From assembly GCA_947561585.1 (NCBI GenBank), contig CANNZV010000339.1, forward strand, positions 248,001 to 312,000: a stretch of DNA of 64,000 nucleotides, given 5' to 3'. Under the pieces are notes generated by a model. That model saw nothing but the letters and a program-made list of their open reading frames with translations. It was not told where the DNA came from and searched no databases. Each line of letters starts with the position of its first letter. Within the stretch, counting starts at the first letter, position 1. Both the position numbers and the translations under genes were made by a program. The stretch is from Caprella mutica (taxonomy: Eukaryota; Arthropoda; Malacostraca; Amphipoda; Caprellidae). Positions 11,998 to 23,994 of the stretch are shown piece by piece.

Positions 11998-12690
11998 TTA
12001 AGAGTGAAAACAACCTTTAAAATCTCTTTTTACATTTAATATTATTCTTAAAATACTGTTTAAAATATTTCTCAATGGCTGGAGCAGCGAATTGAAAGAT
12101 TTTCCATATACTATATGTGTAGATTGTATAAAAAAGAAGTAGGCTAGGGAATTGTACATTAAAACTAAGGATTTTCTGTTAAAATAAGGGGCTGCTGCAT
12201 ATAAAATGCCTGTCACTTGACTAAGTTTATTACATTAGAGAATAAATGTTCTTTGAAAGTTATTCAATTGTCAATAAAAATGCCTAGATATTTAATAGAT
12301 GAACATGTTCTAGAATTTCACTGTTGAAATAGTTATCTGGGAGGGTTATTTGTTTATGGGAGTTAAAAATCATTACATTATTCTTTGAAATGTTAGGGGT
12401 GAGTTTATTAAAATCCAACCATTGAGATGACTTGCTAATGAAATTATTCAATTTAAAAATAAAACTATCGAAGCAATTGTCCCTTCAATTTCATTTTCAC
12501 GGGCTATATTACAAACATTATTAAAAAAATTGAAAAAAAATTGAAATTAAAGTCGAATCCTTGGTAGGTATAAACCTTATTCGAAATGTCTTAAAATTCG
12601 AAAAAAAAATGACCCCCATGCGGTTATTGTGAAGTTTTTCCAATGAAATTCTGTTACATCATACAGTGTCGAAAACTATTTTTGTATCTA
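11998..12690 (-). pseudogene. Degenerate non-LTR retrotransposon reverse transcriptase
   Basis: Reading the minus strand from ~12690 down, successive frames give pieces matching the conserved order of jockey/CR1-like RT: a segment ending VFDTV (compare SKAFDTV, finger/palm motif), then SLEKLHNN, then SSQWLDFNKLTPNISKNNVM (compare W..NKL.LN..KT), and finally TGILYAAAPYFNRKSLVLMY followed by LRIILNVKRDF, the usual RT thumb/C-terminal region. The last piece is an intact 72-codon frame (12216-11998). Stops and frameshifts separate the pieces, and the palm YxDD segment is not seen. The clade is inferred from memory of family motifs. The element is dead. Confidence 0.8.
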
Positions 12691-13061
12691 AAAATAAAGC
12701 TATACAATTAATTTAAATTATCACCTTCATGGTAAAAAAGTTTAATATTAATTTGATGAATTTAAATGCGTATTTACTATAACTAAATCCCATGTAACAA
12801 AGGTTGTAATTATTAACAGGGTGTACCCTTTGATTCGAGTATAATTGAATTAACACTTGAGTTACCCCTCCAGAGGTTTATTTGGCACATAACAAATTAA
12901 ATCATGGGTGAGTGAGATACAATTAAATAATCTCTCTTTGTGTGATTCAGTGTAATAATAATTATTATTCAAATAGGAGATGTACAACTTAGGTAGCAAT
13001 GTTTAGTATGTTGTGTTTTGTAGATCTTCATAGAAAAATGATCAGTCAATTATAATTGGAT

Positions 13062-13359
13062 AATAATACCTAATCGTAATACTTAATCGTAATACCTAAT
13101 CGTAATACCTAATCGTAATACTTAATCATAATACCTAATCATAATACCTAATCATAATACCTAATCATAATACCTAATCGTAATACCTAATCATAATACT
13201 TAATCGTAATACCTAATCATAATACCTAATCGTAATACTTAATCATAATACCTAATCATAATACCTAATTGTAATACCTAATCATAATACCTAATTGTAA
13301 TACCTAATCATAATACCTAATCATAATACCTAATCGTAATACCTAATCATAATATTTAA
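13062..13359. repeat. Minisatellite, 13-bp unit, ~23 copies
   Basis: The unit TAATACCTAATCG alternates with TAATACCTAATCA. Each copy contains TAATC, a K50-homeodomain-type core; functional meaning is unproven. Confidence 0.95.
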
Positions 13360-14004
13360 CCACAATTAAGTAAGGCATGATATAAGAACAATCACATAAT
13401 AGTATATTTTAATTAACCAGTCCTGATAATCACCTCCAGGAGTAACATCGTGAGGCAAATTAAAAGCATTGTGTAAATATAACTACTGCATATGATTAAA
13501 ATAATCTTTTGATTAAAATGATCGTGACTGGAGATTATAGTTATGTCACAAATGTAGCAGCCACGAGTTCAAATTTGTTTTACTTTTTCTTTCATTTAAT
13601 GTAGACTGTTCGTGGAAATTGTAACAGAGTTTACTATAATTATTATGAATGAAAAGAGATTAAGTTTTCTGTTAAAGGTACCTTAGATTATTTATTAGAT
13701 ATCTTATTTATTGAACTGGGGAAAAATGCAGATATTTATTGACTATATCATCATTTATTTTATGAAATGCAGTCACTGCAATAGCTTTTTTTCAATTTCC
13801 AGTGACTGGAGATATATTCCAGTGATGCTTTTTGAAATAAAAACGAAAGTGTTTGTGTGATCCCATGCACTCCTAACCTGTCTGTTTACTTTCGCATGTT
13901 AATGAACTTAATTGTTAGGTTATTATTTCAATGTTATTACACATAGATTAGAGACAAGGAGATTCCAACTTAGAATTACATGTCTACACTGAGAAATAAT
14001 TGCG
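13360..14004. other. AT-rich region, no gene supported
   Basis: No ORF or repeat recognised between the 13-bp array and the TGASTCA cluster. Confidence 0.4.
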
Positions 14005-14190
14005 AGTCAACCTGACTCATCGCTTGAGTCAAGGCTGTCATAACTCCAATATTGGAGTCTTTTTTCTTCATTGACTCGACCTGAGTCAATCTGACTATGA
14101 ATTAGGAGTCATTAGGTGTCAATGTGACTCTTGTTTGTGAGTAAAATGTTAGGATGAGTCAAATTGACTCAAATTTTGAGTCAGTTTGAC
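14005..14190. promoter_or_regulatory. Cluster of six TGASTCA (AP-1-type) sites
   Basis: Exact TGACTCA or TGAGTCA occurs at 14013, 14025, 14082, 14155, 14165 and 14177, plus near matches TTGACTCG and TGTGACTC. This is the AP-1/CNC-bZIP core. No gene is adjacent, so the cluster could equally be a decayed repeat built on this word. Confidence 0.45.
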
Positions 14191-14211
14191 TCGTATTTTT
14201 TTCATTGAATT

Positions 14212-17200
14212 TAAGGTACGAACACTGTAAGGTACGAACACTGTAAGGTACGAACACTGTAAGGTACGAACACTGTAAGGTACGAACACTGTAAGGTACG
14301 AACAATGTAGGAGGTACGAACACTGTAAGGTACGAACACTGTAAGGTACGAACACTGTAAGGTACGAACACTGTAAGGTACGAACACTGTAAGGTACGAA
14401 CACTGTAAGGTACGAACACTGTAAGGTACGAACACTGTAAGGTACGAACACTGTAAGGTACGAACACTGTAAGGTACGAACACTGTAAGGTACGAACACT
14501 GTAAGGTACGAACACTGTAAGGTACGAACACTGTAAGGTACGAACACTGTAAGGTACGAACACTGTAAGGTACGGACACTGTAAGGTACAAACACTGTAA
14601 GGTACGAACACTACGAACATTGTAACGTACGAACACTACGAACATTGTAAGGTACGAACACTACGAACATTGTAAGGTACGAACACTACGAACATTGTAA
14701 GGTACGAACATCGTAAGGTACGAACACTACGAACATTGTAAGGTACGAACATTGTAAGGTACGAACATTGTAAGGTACGAACATTGTAAGGTACGAACAT
14801 TGTAAGGTACGAACATTGTAAGGTACGAACATTGTAAGGTACGAACACTACGAACATTGTAAGGTACGAACATTGTAAGGTACGAACATTGTAAGGTACG
14901 AACACTACGAACATTGTAAGGTACGAACACTACGAACATTGTAAGGTACGAACATTGTAAGGTACGAACATTGTAAGGTACGAACATTGTAAGGTACGAA
15001 CATTGTAAGGTACGAACATTGTAAGGTACGAACATTGTAAGGTACGAACATTGTAAAGTACGAACACTCTAAGGTACGAACACTACGAATACTCTAAGGT
15101 ACGAACACCACGAACATTTTAAGGTACGAACACTACGAACATTGTAAGGTACGAACACTACGAACATTGTATGGTACGAACACTACAAACATTGAAAGGT
15201 ACGAACACTACGAACATTGTAAGGTACGAATACTACGAACATTGTAAGGTGCGAACACTACGAACATTGTAAGGTACGAACATTGTAAGGTACGAACATT
15301 GTAAGGTACGAACATTGTAAGGTACGAACATTGTAAGGTACGAACATTGTAAGGTACGAACATTGTAAAGTACGAACATTGTAAGGTACGAACATTGTAA
15401 GGTACGAACATTGTAAGGTACGAACACTACGAACATTGTAAGGTACGAACATTGTAAGGTACGAACATTGTAAGGTACGAACATTGTAAGGTACGAACAT
15501 TGTAAGGTACGAACATTGTAAGGTACGAACATTGTAAGGTACGAACATTGTAAGGTACGAACATTGTAAGGGACGAACATTGTAAGGTACGAACATTGTA
15601 AGGTACGAACATTGTAAGGTACGAACATTGTAAGGTACGAACATTGTAAGGTACGAACATTGTAAGGTACGAACATTGTAAGGTACGAACATTGTAAGGT
15701 ACGAACATTGTAAGGTACGAACATTGTAAGGTACGAACATTGTAAGGTACGAACATTGTAAAGTACGAACACTCTAAGGTACGAACACTACGAATACTCT
15801 AAGGTACGAACACCACGAACATTTTAAGGTACGAACACTACGAACATTGTAAGGTACGAACACTACGAACATTGTAAGGTACGAACACTACGAACATTGT
15901 AAAGTACGAACATTGTAAGGTACGAACATTGCAAGGTACGAACATTGTAAGGTACGAACATTGTAAGGTACGAACATTGTAAGGTACGAACATTGTAAGG
16001 TACGAACATTGTAAAGTACGAACACTCTAAGGTACGAACACTACGAATACTCTAAGGTACGAACACCACGAACATTTTAAGGTACGAACACTACGAACAT
16101 TGTAAGGTACGAACACTACGAACATTGTATGGTACGAACACTACAAACATTGAAAGGTACGAACACTACGAACATTGTAAGGTACGAATACTACGAACAT
16201 TGTAAGGTGCGAACACTACGAACATTGTAAGGTACGAACATTGTAAGGTACGAACATTGTAAGGTACGAACATTGTAAGGTACGAACTTTGTAAAGTACG
16301 AACATTGTAAGGTACGAACATTGTAAGGTACGAACATTGTAAGGTACGAACACTACGAACATTGTAAGGTACGAACATTGTAAGGTACGAACATTGTAAG
16401 GTACGAACATTGTAAGGTACGAACATTGTAAGGTACGAACATTGTAAGGTACGAACATTGTAAGGTACAAACATTGTAAGGTACGAACATTGTAAGGTAC
16501 GAACATTGTAAGGTACGAACATTGTAAGGTACGAACATTGTAAGGTACGAACACTACGAACATTGTAAGGTACGAACATTGTAAGGTACGAACATTGTAA
16601 GGTACGAACATTGTAAGGTACGAACATTGTAAGGTACGAACACTACGAACATTGTAAGGTACGAACACTACGAACATTGTAAGGTACGAACATTGTAAGG
16701 TACGAACATTGTAAGGTACGAACATTGTAAGGTACGAACATTGTAAAGTACGAACACTCTAAGGTACGAACACTACGAATACTCTAAGGTACGAACACCA
16801 CAAACATTTTAAGGTACGAACACTACGAACATTGTAAGGTACGAACACTACGAACATTGTATGGTACGAACACTACAAACATTGAAAGGTACGAACACTA
16901 CGAACATTGTAAGGTACGAATACTACGAACATTGTAAGGTGCGAACACTACGAACATTGTAAGGTACGAACATTGTAAGGTACGAACATTGTAAGGTACG
17001 AACATTGTAAAGTACGAACACTCTAAGGTACGAACACTACGAATACTCTAAGGTACGAACACCACGAACATTTTAAGGTACGAACACTACGAACATTGTA
17101 AGGTACGAACACTACGAACATTGTATGGTACGAACACTACAAACATTGAAAGGTACGAACACTACGAACATTGTAAGGTACGAATACTACGAACATTGTA

Positions 17201-17456
17201 AGGTGCGAACACTACGAACATTGTAAGGTACGAACACTACGAACATTGTAAGGTACGAACACTACGAATATTTTAAGGAACGAACACTACGAACATTGTA
17301 AGGTACGAATACTACGAACATGGTAAGGTACGAACACTACGAACATTTTAAGGTACGAACACTACGAATATTTTAAGGAACGAACACTACGAACATTGTA
17401 AGGTACGAATACTACGAACATGGTAAGGTACGAACACTACGAACATTGTAAGGTAC
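14212..17456. repeat. Large minisatellite, 16-bp and 25-bp units, ~3.2 kb
   Basis: The basic unit GGTACGAACATTGTAA (16 bp) interchanges with a 25-bp form carrying an extra ACTACGAAC. The left ~390 bp (14212-14600) is a uniform ACTGTAA subfamily; the rest is ATTGTAA mixed with 25-mers. A distinctive block starting AAAGTACGAACACTCTAAGG recurs at about 15055, 15760, 16013, 16745 and 17009, showing segmental duplication within the array. Many minus-strand frames (MFVPYNVRTLQCSYLT repeats) are artefacts. Confidence 0.97.
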
Positions 17457-17966
17457 ACTTTTGATGATTCTTTTATGACAGATTTTAAAAAAATGTTTAT
17501 CTATCGTCCCGACGGAAATGATTGAGACGGTGATAATAAAGAAATAAAGTGAAACTTTTATCGTAACATTAATTTAATGGTAAAATTAATTATTTTAGCT
17601 TGAAATTAATTTTATGGTAAAATTAATTTTTTTTATCGTAACTAAGGCAGTATATTCACAGTCTATTCCATCTGTGACACATTAATGAGAAAAAAGACAA
17701 CCGAATGTGATGAGAAGTACACTAACGCAAAGGAAAAGCTTCCAACAAAATTATTTAAAATAAAGTTAATATTACTTCTGATTATTTAATACCTACAGGC
17801 CATTGATATTTAAAAAACAAAATTTAATACCATCTAAAATTAATACTCAATGGGTTAGGTACCTACACTACATATGGAAACAAATGTATGATTTTTTTTT
17901 GTTAATTCTCAGGAATCTAAATTACACATATAATATCTTAGTATATACTTATTGTTATTATTAATA
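17457..17966. other. AT-rich unique stretch
   Basis: It holds short imperfect repeats of AAATTAATTTTATGG near 17570-17640 and nothing else I can identify. Confidence 0.4.
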
Positions 17967-18256
17967 ACTAGTGTACTTTCCCGTTAAAAATAACGGGTCA
18001 TCATCAATATCAATTAATTACCCGTTATTAGGTTACTTTTAATGAATTCAATTAAAATTAAATTTTCTGCATAGTCTAATTTATTTTAAAGATAAAATAC
18101 GTTCAAAATTTAATTGAAACAGGATATTTAAATACCAAGTCAATATATTCCCGTGCGTATCATAGTTACATTCTTCATGTTTAATACCCGTCGAGTTAAA
18201 GCGGACACCAAATAAATAAATAAATAGACACACTAAGGAAATTATTAGTATAGATA
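17967..18256 (+). mobile_element. Interspersed ~290-bp repeat, family 2 (copy 1)
   Basis: It starts ACTAGTGTAC with a hairpin CCCGTTAAAAATAACGGG and ends AAATTATTAGTATAGATA. Shared with the copy at 32868 are TCTGCATAGTCTAATTTATT, CCCGTGCGTATCATAGTTAC and AAGCGGACACCAAATAAATA. There is no ORF; it is a non-autonomous element of unknown class. Confidence 0.8.
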
Positions 18257-18728
18257 GTTATGTATTATTTTATGTTTATGATAATTTGATATATAATATT
18301 GATATTGCATCTTCTAATAGTTTTATGTAGCATAGCTATATATTACATACATCACAATTATCTCTATAGAATATGTAATACTCATTATTAAAATTAAAGA
18401 TTCTCAGTATTTAGATATGTAGCAGGTATATCATATAGCCAAGATACATTGATATACTACCTTGCATAGAGCAAACAGTTACTTTTCAGCGTTTACTTTT
18501 TTAACGCAGTTATAGATCGAACACTTAGAGAAATTTTCTATATTTGATTCATAGAAAACATTATTTACATGACTAACTGTAATATTTTTCAACTTTTTGA
18601 ATGTTAAATCACTAATCAGAATTTTCAAGGTATAAATTTATAATCATTGAAGGTAATATTAATTGAAAAAATATATTATCAGAGTGAACAATTTAGTATG
18701 TACTGTTAGGACAGAACTTTAATGTTGT

Positions 18729-18750
18729 CACTATAGAGGAGTTCTACTGT
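18729..18750 (-). mobile_element. Solitary end of a pogo-like MITE
   Basis: ACTATAGAGGAGTTCTACTG matches one terminus of the element at 29222-29463 and is followed by TA. The partner end is not visible nearby. Confidence 0.4.
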
Positions 18751-20099
18751 AGGTACCAGTCTACCAGAGTCTTGAAGTAAACTTGTAAAGACAAATTATT
18801 AATTTTAAATTAGGTATTTTTGAAATATATGTGTAGTACCAAAGCACATTAATCTGCTATCTGCATGTGCACACACATATATGGAATATATTACTTTAAA
18901 ATTTGTTTTGCCGATGAGAAATTATCTTAAATTTGATCTCTGTAATCTAAATTTTATATATTTTTTCCTTGATAAATTTATTTTGCTTTTTAAGTCAAAG
19001 ATATAATTAACTGTTAATCAAATAAAAGACTTCAAAAATGAAATAATCGGATTTCGTAATATAAAGATATCGATAAACTGTCTACGAAAGAGAGATAAAG
19101 TATATATATATAGAGAGACAGAAATATTTTTAAATTATGAAGGGTCTCAGAAGCAAACCTACGCCCAATTTTGTTCTTTCTTGGCAAGTTTGTTCTGCTG
19201 TGGAGAGAAAAAAAAAACATCTTCGCAGGATAGAAAAAGAAAGGATTGCGGTTCTAAGAGAAGAGGACAATCACAAGATAGAAGATGGTTCGGGGGCACT
19301 CCATGAGGCGATCAACACGGAGAGGAATAGTTACGTTTGAGTACAGCTACCCAAACAACACAAAATAATGAGGCCCATGTGGGCACTAGGTTGACAAATC
19401 GTATTGGTACTGTGTGTTTTTTCGCAAAATGGGCAAACATGGTGACAGCATGTGCTATTTTGTTGAAACCATCTTGGCCCAAGAAGTTGCCGTTATTAAT
19501 CAAGTTCCAGCCATTTAATGAAGATACCCTGTATATTAATCATGTTGGACCAATATGACAATCTAATGGAATGGATTCGTCACATTGAACCAACCTTCTC
19601 CCAAGGTAACATTCCATAAGAATGAAAAACCACATTATCCCCATACATTATAACTTCTCGTGACCAAAAATTTTACCCTAATAAAATTTGCCGTACGGAA
19701 TTTTTGTCGTAAGAATTTATTTTAGCTCTCGACTTAAGAAACCTCAGGCAAATTAAGTGATAACCACAATATTTGTTGGATTCCTTTTCCAACCCCAGCC
19801 ACCAAGAATGCTTTCCAATAGTTTAATATCAAACAATAACAATTTATTACAAAGAAAAAAATGGATTGACAATCAAACTTGACTCTTTGTTCTTAGTCCT
19901 TTCTTTTATCCCAAAAACAGAATGATCATTTTTCTTCTTCCATAAAGTTTTATATAGTTTGTTGCTGTGTAGAGTTGGTAGTGCGAGCATGTAAGTAAAT
20001 TAGAGGAAAAGTGAAAACTTATTAGTTATATTTATTTTATAAATTTATTTGCATCCTAAAAATCATTTTATGTTCAGTCTAAAGCTCTGTACTTTTTCT
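18751..20099. other. Unique region without a supported gene
   Basis: Mostly AT-rich. A 67-codon plus frame at 19137-19340 (MKGLRSKPTPNFVLSWQ) is richer in GC than its surroundings and contains a charged KKKHLRRIEKER stretch, but it matches nothing I know and lacks supporting signals. It is overlapped by frames on the other strand. Confidence 0.35.
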
Positions 20100-20296
20100 T
20101 CTATTCCATACGTTAGTGCAGTCACTGGTGTTTGTGTCCCCTTTCGTCACATTCCTTGGTACGTGACTGCATTCATGGAGTAGCTTTTCTGTATTCATGA
20201 GCATTGTCACCGACGGTGGTAGATGACTTTGTTCATGAAGCCACTTTTCTTTCTGACTGTTTCTTCCAGTCCCTTGTACTAACGGCCTTTGGTAAA
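20100..20296 (-). repeat. Dispersed repeat, family 3 (copy 1)
   Basis: Reverse complement of the 27660-27880 copy. Shared words: CACATTCCTTGGTA, GGAGTAGCTTTTCTG, TTCATGAAGCCACTTTTCTT and CAGTCCCTTGTA. Confidence 0.75.
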
Positions 20297-20508
20297 ATTA
20301 AATAAAATTGAAATCAGACTAAAGGCACTATTCATATATCAAAAGTCTGCTTTCTCGTTTTATGAATGTTTTATTGTTATAAGTGAAGAGTCCTGATAAC
20401 CTATTATAAGTATCCTTGTTAACGGGGGTTTGAAAAGGACCCTAGCAATTATTGTGGTGGTCAATTTATTTGTGTGGGGTTCTTAAGCAGAGAGTTATAA
20501 AAAATTAT

Positions 20509-20612
20509 GGCGAAATATCCTTACGGCAAATTTTCTTGCAGCGAAATTTCCTACAGCGAATTTTCTTGCGGCGAAAATTCCTACAGCGAATTTTCTTGCG
20601 GCGAAAATTCCT
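20509..20612. repeat. Short array of ~30-bp palindromic-type units
   Basis: GCGAATTTTCTTGCGGCGAA and GCGAAAATTCCTACAGCGAA alternate about three and a half times. GAATTTTC and GAAAATTC are mutual complements, so single strands can fold. Confidence 0.8.
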
Positions 20613-22459
20613 AATACCATGGTACTGATGTAGGAGTTTGTTGTTGCCCTTCCTGTCGGTTATCGAAGTTTGCGTTTGTTTGCACCAAGACTCCAACTCC
20701 TTAGACAATGTTCTTCTAATCCTTACCCAAGAACCATGACATACTGTGCCAACATATGGGCACCAGATGGTTAGATGGTAGTCTAGAAGTTTGATATTTA
20801 ATATTGAAGTATATACATATTTTACACATTGAAAAGATTGTCTATTAATATTGCTGATTCTGATGTGTTGTACTGTATATACTTGATTCATGAAATTAAA
20901 TTATATTTATTAAAATAAAAAACTTTAATACAAGTAACATTTATTTTAATTTCCAAAATAAAGGAACACGCCTCCCAAATCTACAAATTAATATTGAATG
21001 CCATAACAGAAAAGACGGACATGTACCTATGACAACCGAACGGGTGGTAAGCAGAGATTTTGGTTTGTGGAATTATTATTCCATGGTCATTTTCATGCAT
21101 TTGTGCTTCGGTGGTCATCTATCCATTTATTTTTTTCGGATAAACAAATTAAAATATCCTTATTAGTTTCGGTCTCAGAATATTCGGTTTTGATATTTCG
21201 GTCTCAGAATTATAAATGACCTCTCAACATAAATAACCATTATGTAGTTTGCTGTATCCGCTAGTTTGTTGTACTGCACACTTCACGATTTATTAATGAC
21301 CTGACAGGGGGTTGAGGGGGGACCGAATATTCCGTGACCGAAATTTTCGAGACCGAATTTTCTGCTCAAATCTCATGTCAAATAATTGTCAAAACATGTC
21401 AAAATTAATATTGTTACTTATCATTTTACAAAAGTTAATGATGTTATCCGCTTTTAATAAATAAAATACACAATTTTGGTACCTATAATTTCAACTTTTT
21501 CCATTATTGTTCTTCAATAAAACTATCATAAACTGAGACCGAGTTTTCCGAAACCGAAATATTCTAGAACCTCAATATTTTTGTCATTAGTGTTTATTGT
21601 AATAACTAATTCTTGTTGCGTAAATATTGAATCTAGTTGGATGATTATTGCACTTACCACTACCATTATGGGATTTTTATTGGGGGAGCATTTCCCCAAT
21701 TTTGAAATAATGAAACAATTAAAACAACCTAGAAACAATTCATTCGAGAATACAAAAATAGATGTTGGTTTACAAAATAGTTTAATAGGTAAAATAAGTA
21801 AACATATGCAAGTTTACAAGGCCCTGATAAGCCAACAGAACTCTTTTAAATATAAAAAAATAAGGAAAAAATAAAAAATCATCTTGACAGACTTTAAAAA
21901 ATATCCAACACTTCATACTTTCAATCCTAACCAGATTGGACACTGCATTCATGAATATATTACGAATAAATTCCTGTTTCAATATACATATATATTTTTA
22001 ATATGGACAATGAGGTTATACATTTATATTCGCGGAAGGACATTCCAAAGTCTAGCTCCTACAAATAATATACTCCTTCGAGTCTTTCATACTATATAGA
22101 ATAATAAAATATAAAATGACCAAATCATGACACATATTATCACATGTCAATTTTGGATTTTTCTTAACGTTTACAATAACTTATATCAAGCGATTAAAAA
22201 TGTTACATAATTTTTTTCATGGATTTAACAGACAATAAAAATATTGCATTAATTCTTGCCATTGTTAACTTTTTCTACTGTCAATGGGTACAAAAAGTAC
22301 CCTCCATATCGCAAAAAGCATTAGCCAATATTAACATTCCAGTAAATCTTTGTTCACAGTACCAATCAGTCAAAAGAGACACACTGAGTACTACGTAAAG
22401 TTTAAGAAATAACTAACCATTTACAACGCCATATGGAAATGTATCAGCTACAACAAGGG
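20613..22459. other. AT-rich unique region, no gene supported
   Basis: ORFs of 66-97 codons (21526-22099) overlap on opposite strands and have AT-driven composition. Scattered ACCGAAATATTC/GAGACCGAATTTTC words near 21170-21370 and 21535-21565 look like a degenerate short repeat. Confidence 0.4.
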
Positions 22460-22566
22460 AAGTTACGAATTGTCGGACAGTTCTACATCTTCAATCATAT
22501 CAGAAAATAGTTTGTAATAACTACTGTAGCTAATTAATTGTTGAACTATCTGATAATTCGTAACTA
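22460..22566. mobile_element. Short MITE, family 1 (copy 3, internally deleted)
   Basis: The left end AGTTACGAATTGTCGGACAG pairs with CTATCTGATAATTCGTAACT on the right. Only ~107 bp remain, so most of the core is missing. Confidence 0.65.
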
Positions 22567-23994
22567 ACCATAGATATATTTTACTCGACGATGTCGCATT
22601 TTAGAGCACAGGGTATAGTTTGACTGATAACATCAATACAAACACAAAAATGGCACCGATTATACTTACCTAAACTCATAAAAATATTCAACTTTACCAC
22701 ACACATGCTACTTTAACCAATAGTAGCTACTGAAGTTACTGTTTCACTGATAGTACCATAGACTTTCTTATCGACAGTACCAGCGTAGAATCAGCACATA
22801 CCTTCTTTGCAGCACAGTATCGCACGCATCTAGATCATCTTTTTTCTTCTAATGAGTGGATAGAAGCGGGTAGCATTGGTATCAAGCATCGCTAAAGGAT
22901 AATTATCGCCCTAGGTTTCATGTTAGACTGATCTGTCAACCTACATGGGCATTAGAGGGCCTTTGTGGCGGGTAAAGCACGCCATTCTTCAATTGCATTT
23001 ATTACAAATTGAATTCTAATGCTACACCTTTTGAAACTATTTCAATAAAAAATCAGAAAAAAATTAACAGAAAATAGCGTCTCCGTACAGGCTTCTTTGG
23101 TAAATTATCAAAATATTTGCTGGCATAGTTAACGCAGAAAAAGCATTGAAAATAGAAAGATAAATTAATTAGAGGTATGAATATTATAGTCAATCAGTAA
23201 CATATTATTTTACAATCAATTGGTTAAAATAATATCAGTCGCTTATTTTCTGAAGATATTTCTTCTGCCTGAATTCCTTTTTAAATATTTCAAAACAAAA
23301 CAAAACAAATATTCCTCATGCAAAAGTACTAAATTTACAAAAGTGATTTCATACATACTATAAATTAAAATTGAAAACTAATAAATGATTAACAATTATG
23401 CAAATAAAAATGATAATATTACCACAGAAAAGTAATTACTAAAACAGCACGCGCTGCGAAAATATTTCTAAAAGAATCTTAGATTTAGAACAAAGATATA
23501 TCTGTTAAGCAATTCGGTTAGCCAATGGAGGGCTGTTATGAAACAAATTACTGAAAATATTATTGAAACTACTATATTAAAGTGAGGACATTTAAATTTG
23601 TGTTAAATATATTGTCAAAAGTATAAATTTAAAAAAAATTAAAAATATGTATTTCATATAAACTATAAAGTATATTTGTATTTACTAAAAAGCAATTATA
23701 AGCATTTAGTTGAATCTTTAAAGTGCTAATAATTAAGTTTATAACCTAATTTAATGTGTCATTATAGATATATTATATCAATTCTTAAATATTATATAAT
23801 ATGATATTTTATTCAGCTAAACAAAATTACTATTACTAACTTTAAAAATTGCATGAAAGAACCACAATATTAAGCCTTCACAATCCTCAAAATAGTTATC
23901 ATAAAAAAACGTATATATTTACCCTGAAAATAATCTAAATTCCTCGAAAAAGTCTCCCAGGCTGCCATAGTTCACCTGAACACTTGATGCCCAG
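22567..23994. other. AT-rich unique region, no gene supported
   Basis: I see no ORF of note, RNA gene or repeat array here. Confidence 0.4.

Noticed and set aside
14149..16725. Many overlapping minus-strand ORFs with MFVPYNVRTLQCSYLT repeats
   Set aside because: The 16-bp unit cycles through all three frames, giving the same peptide in shifted order; this is an array artefact.
19137..19340. 67-codon ORF with charged segment
   Set aside because: No recognised motif, no promoter or splice context, and overlapping opposite-strand frames.
20505..20891. 128-codon minus ORF
   Set aside because: Its C-terminal third translates the short GCGAATTTTC array and the remainder has no recognisable domain.
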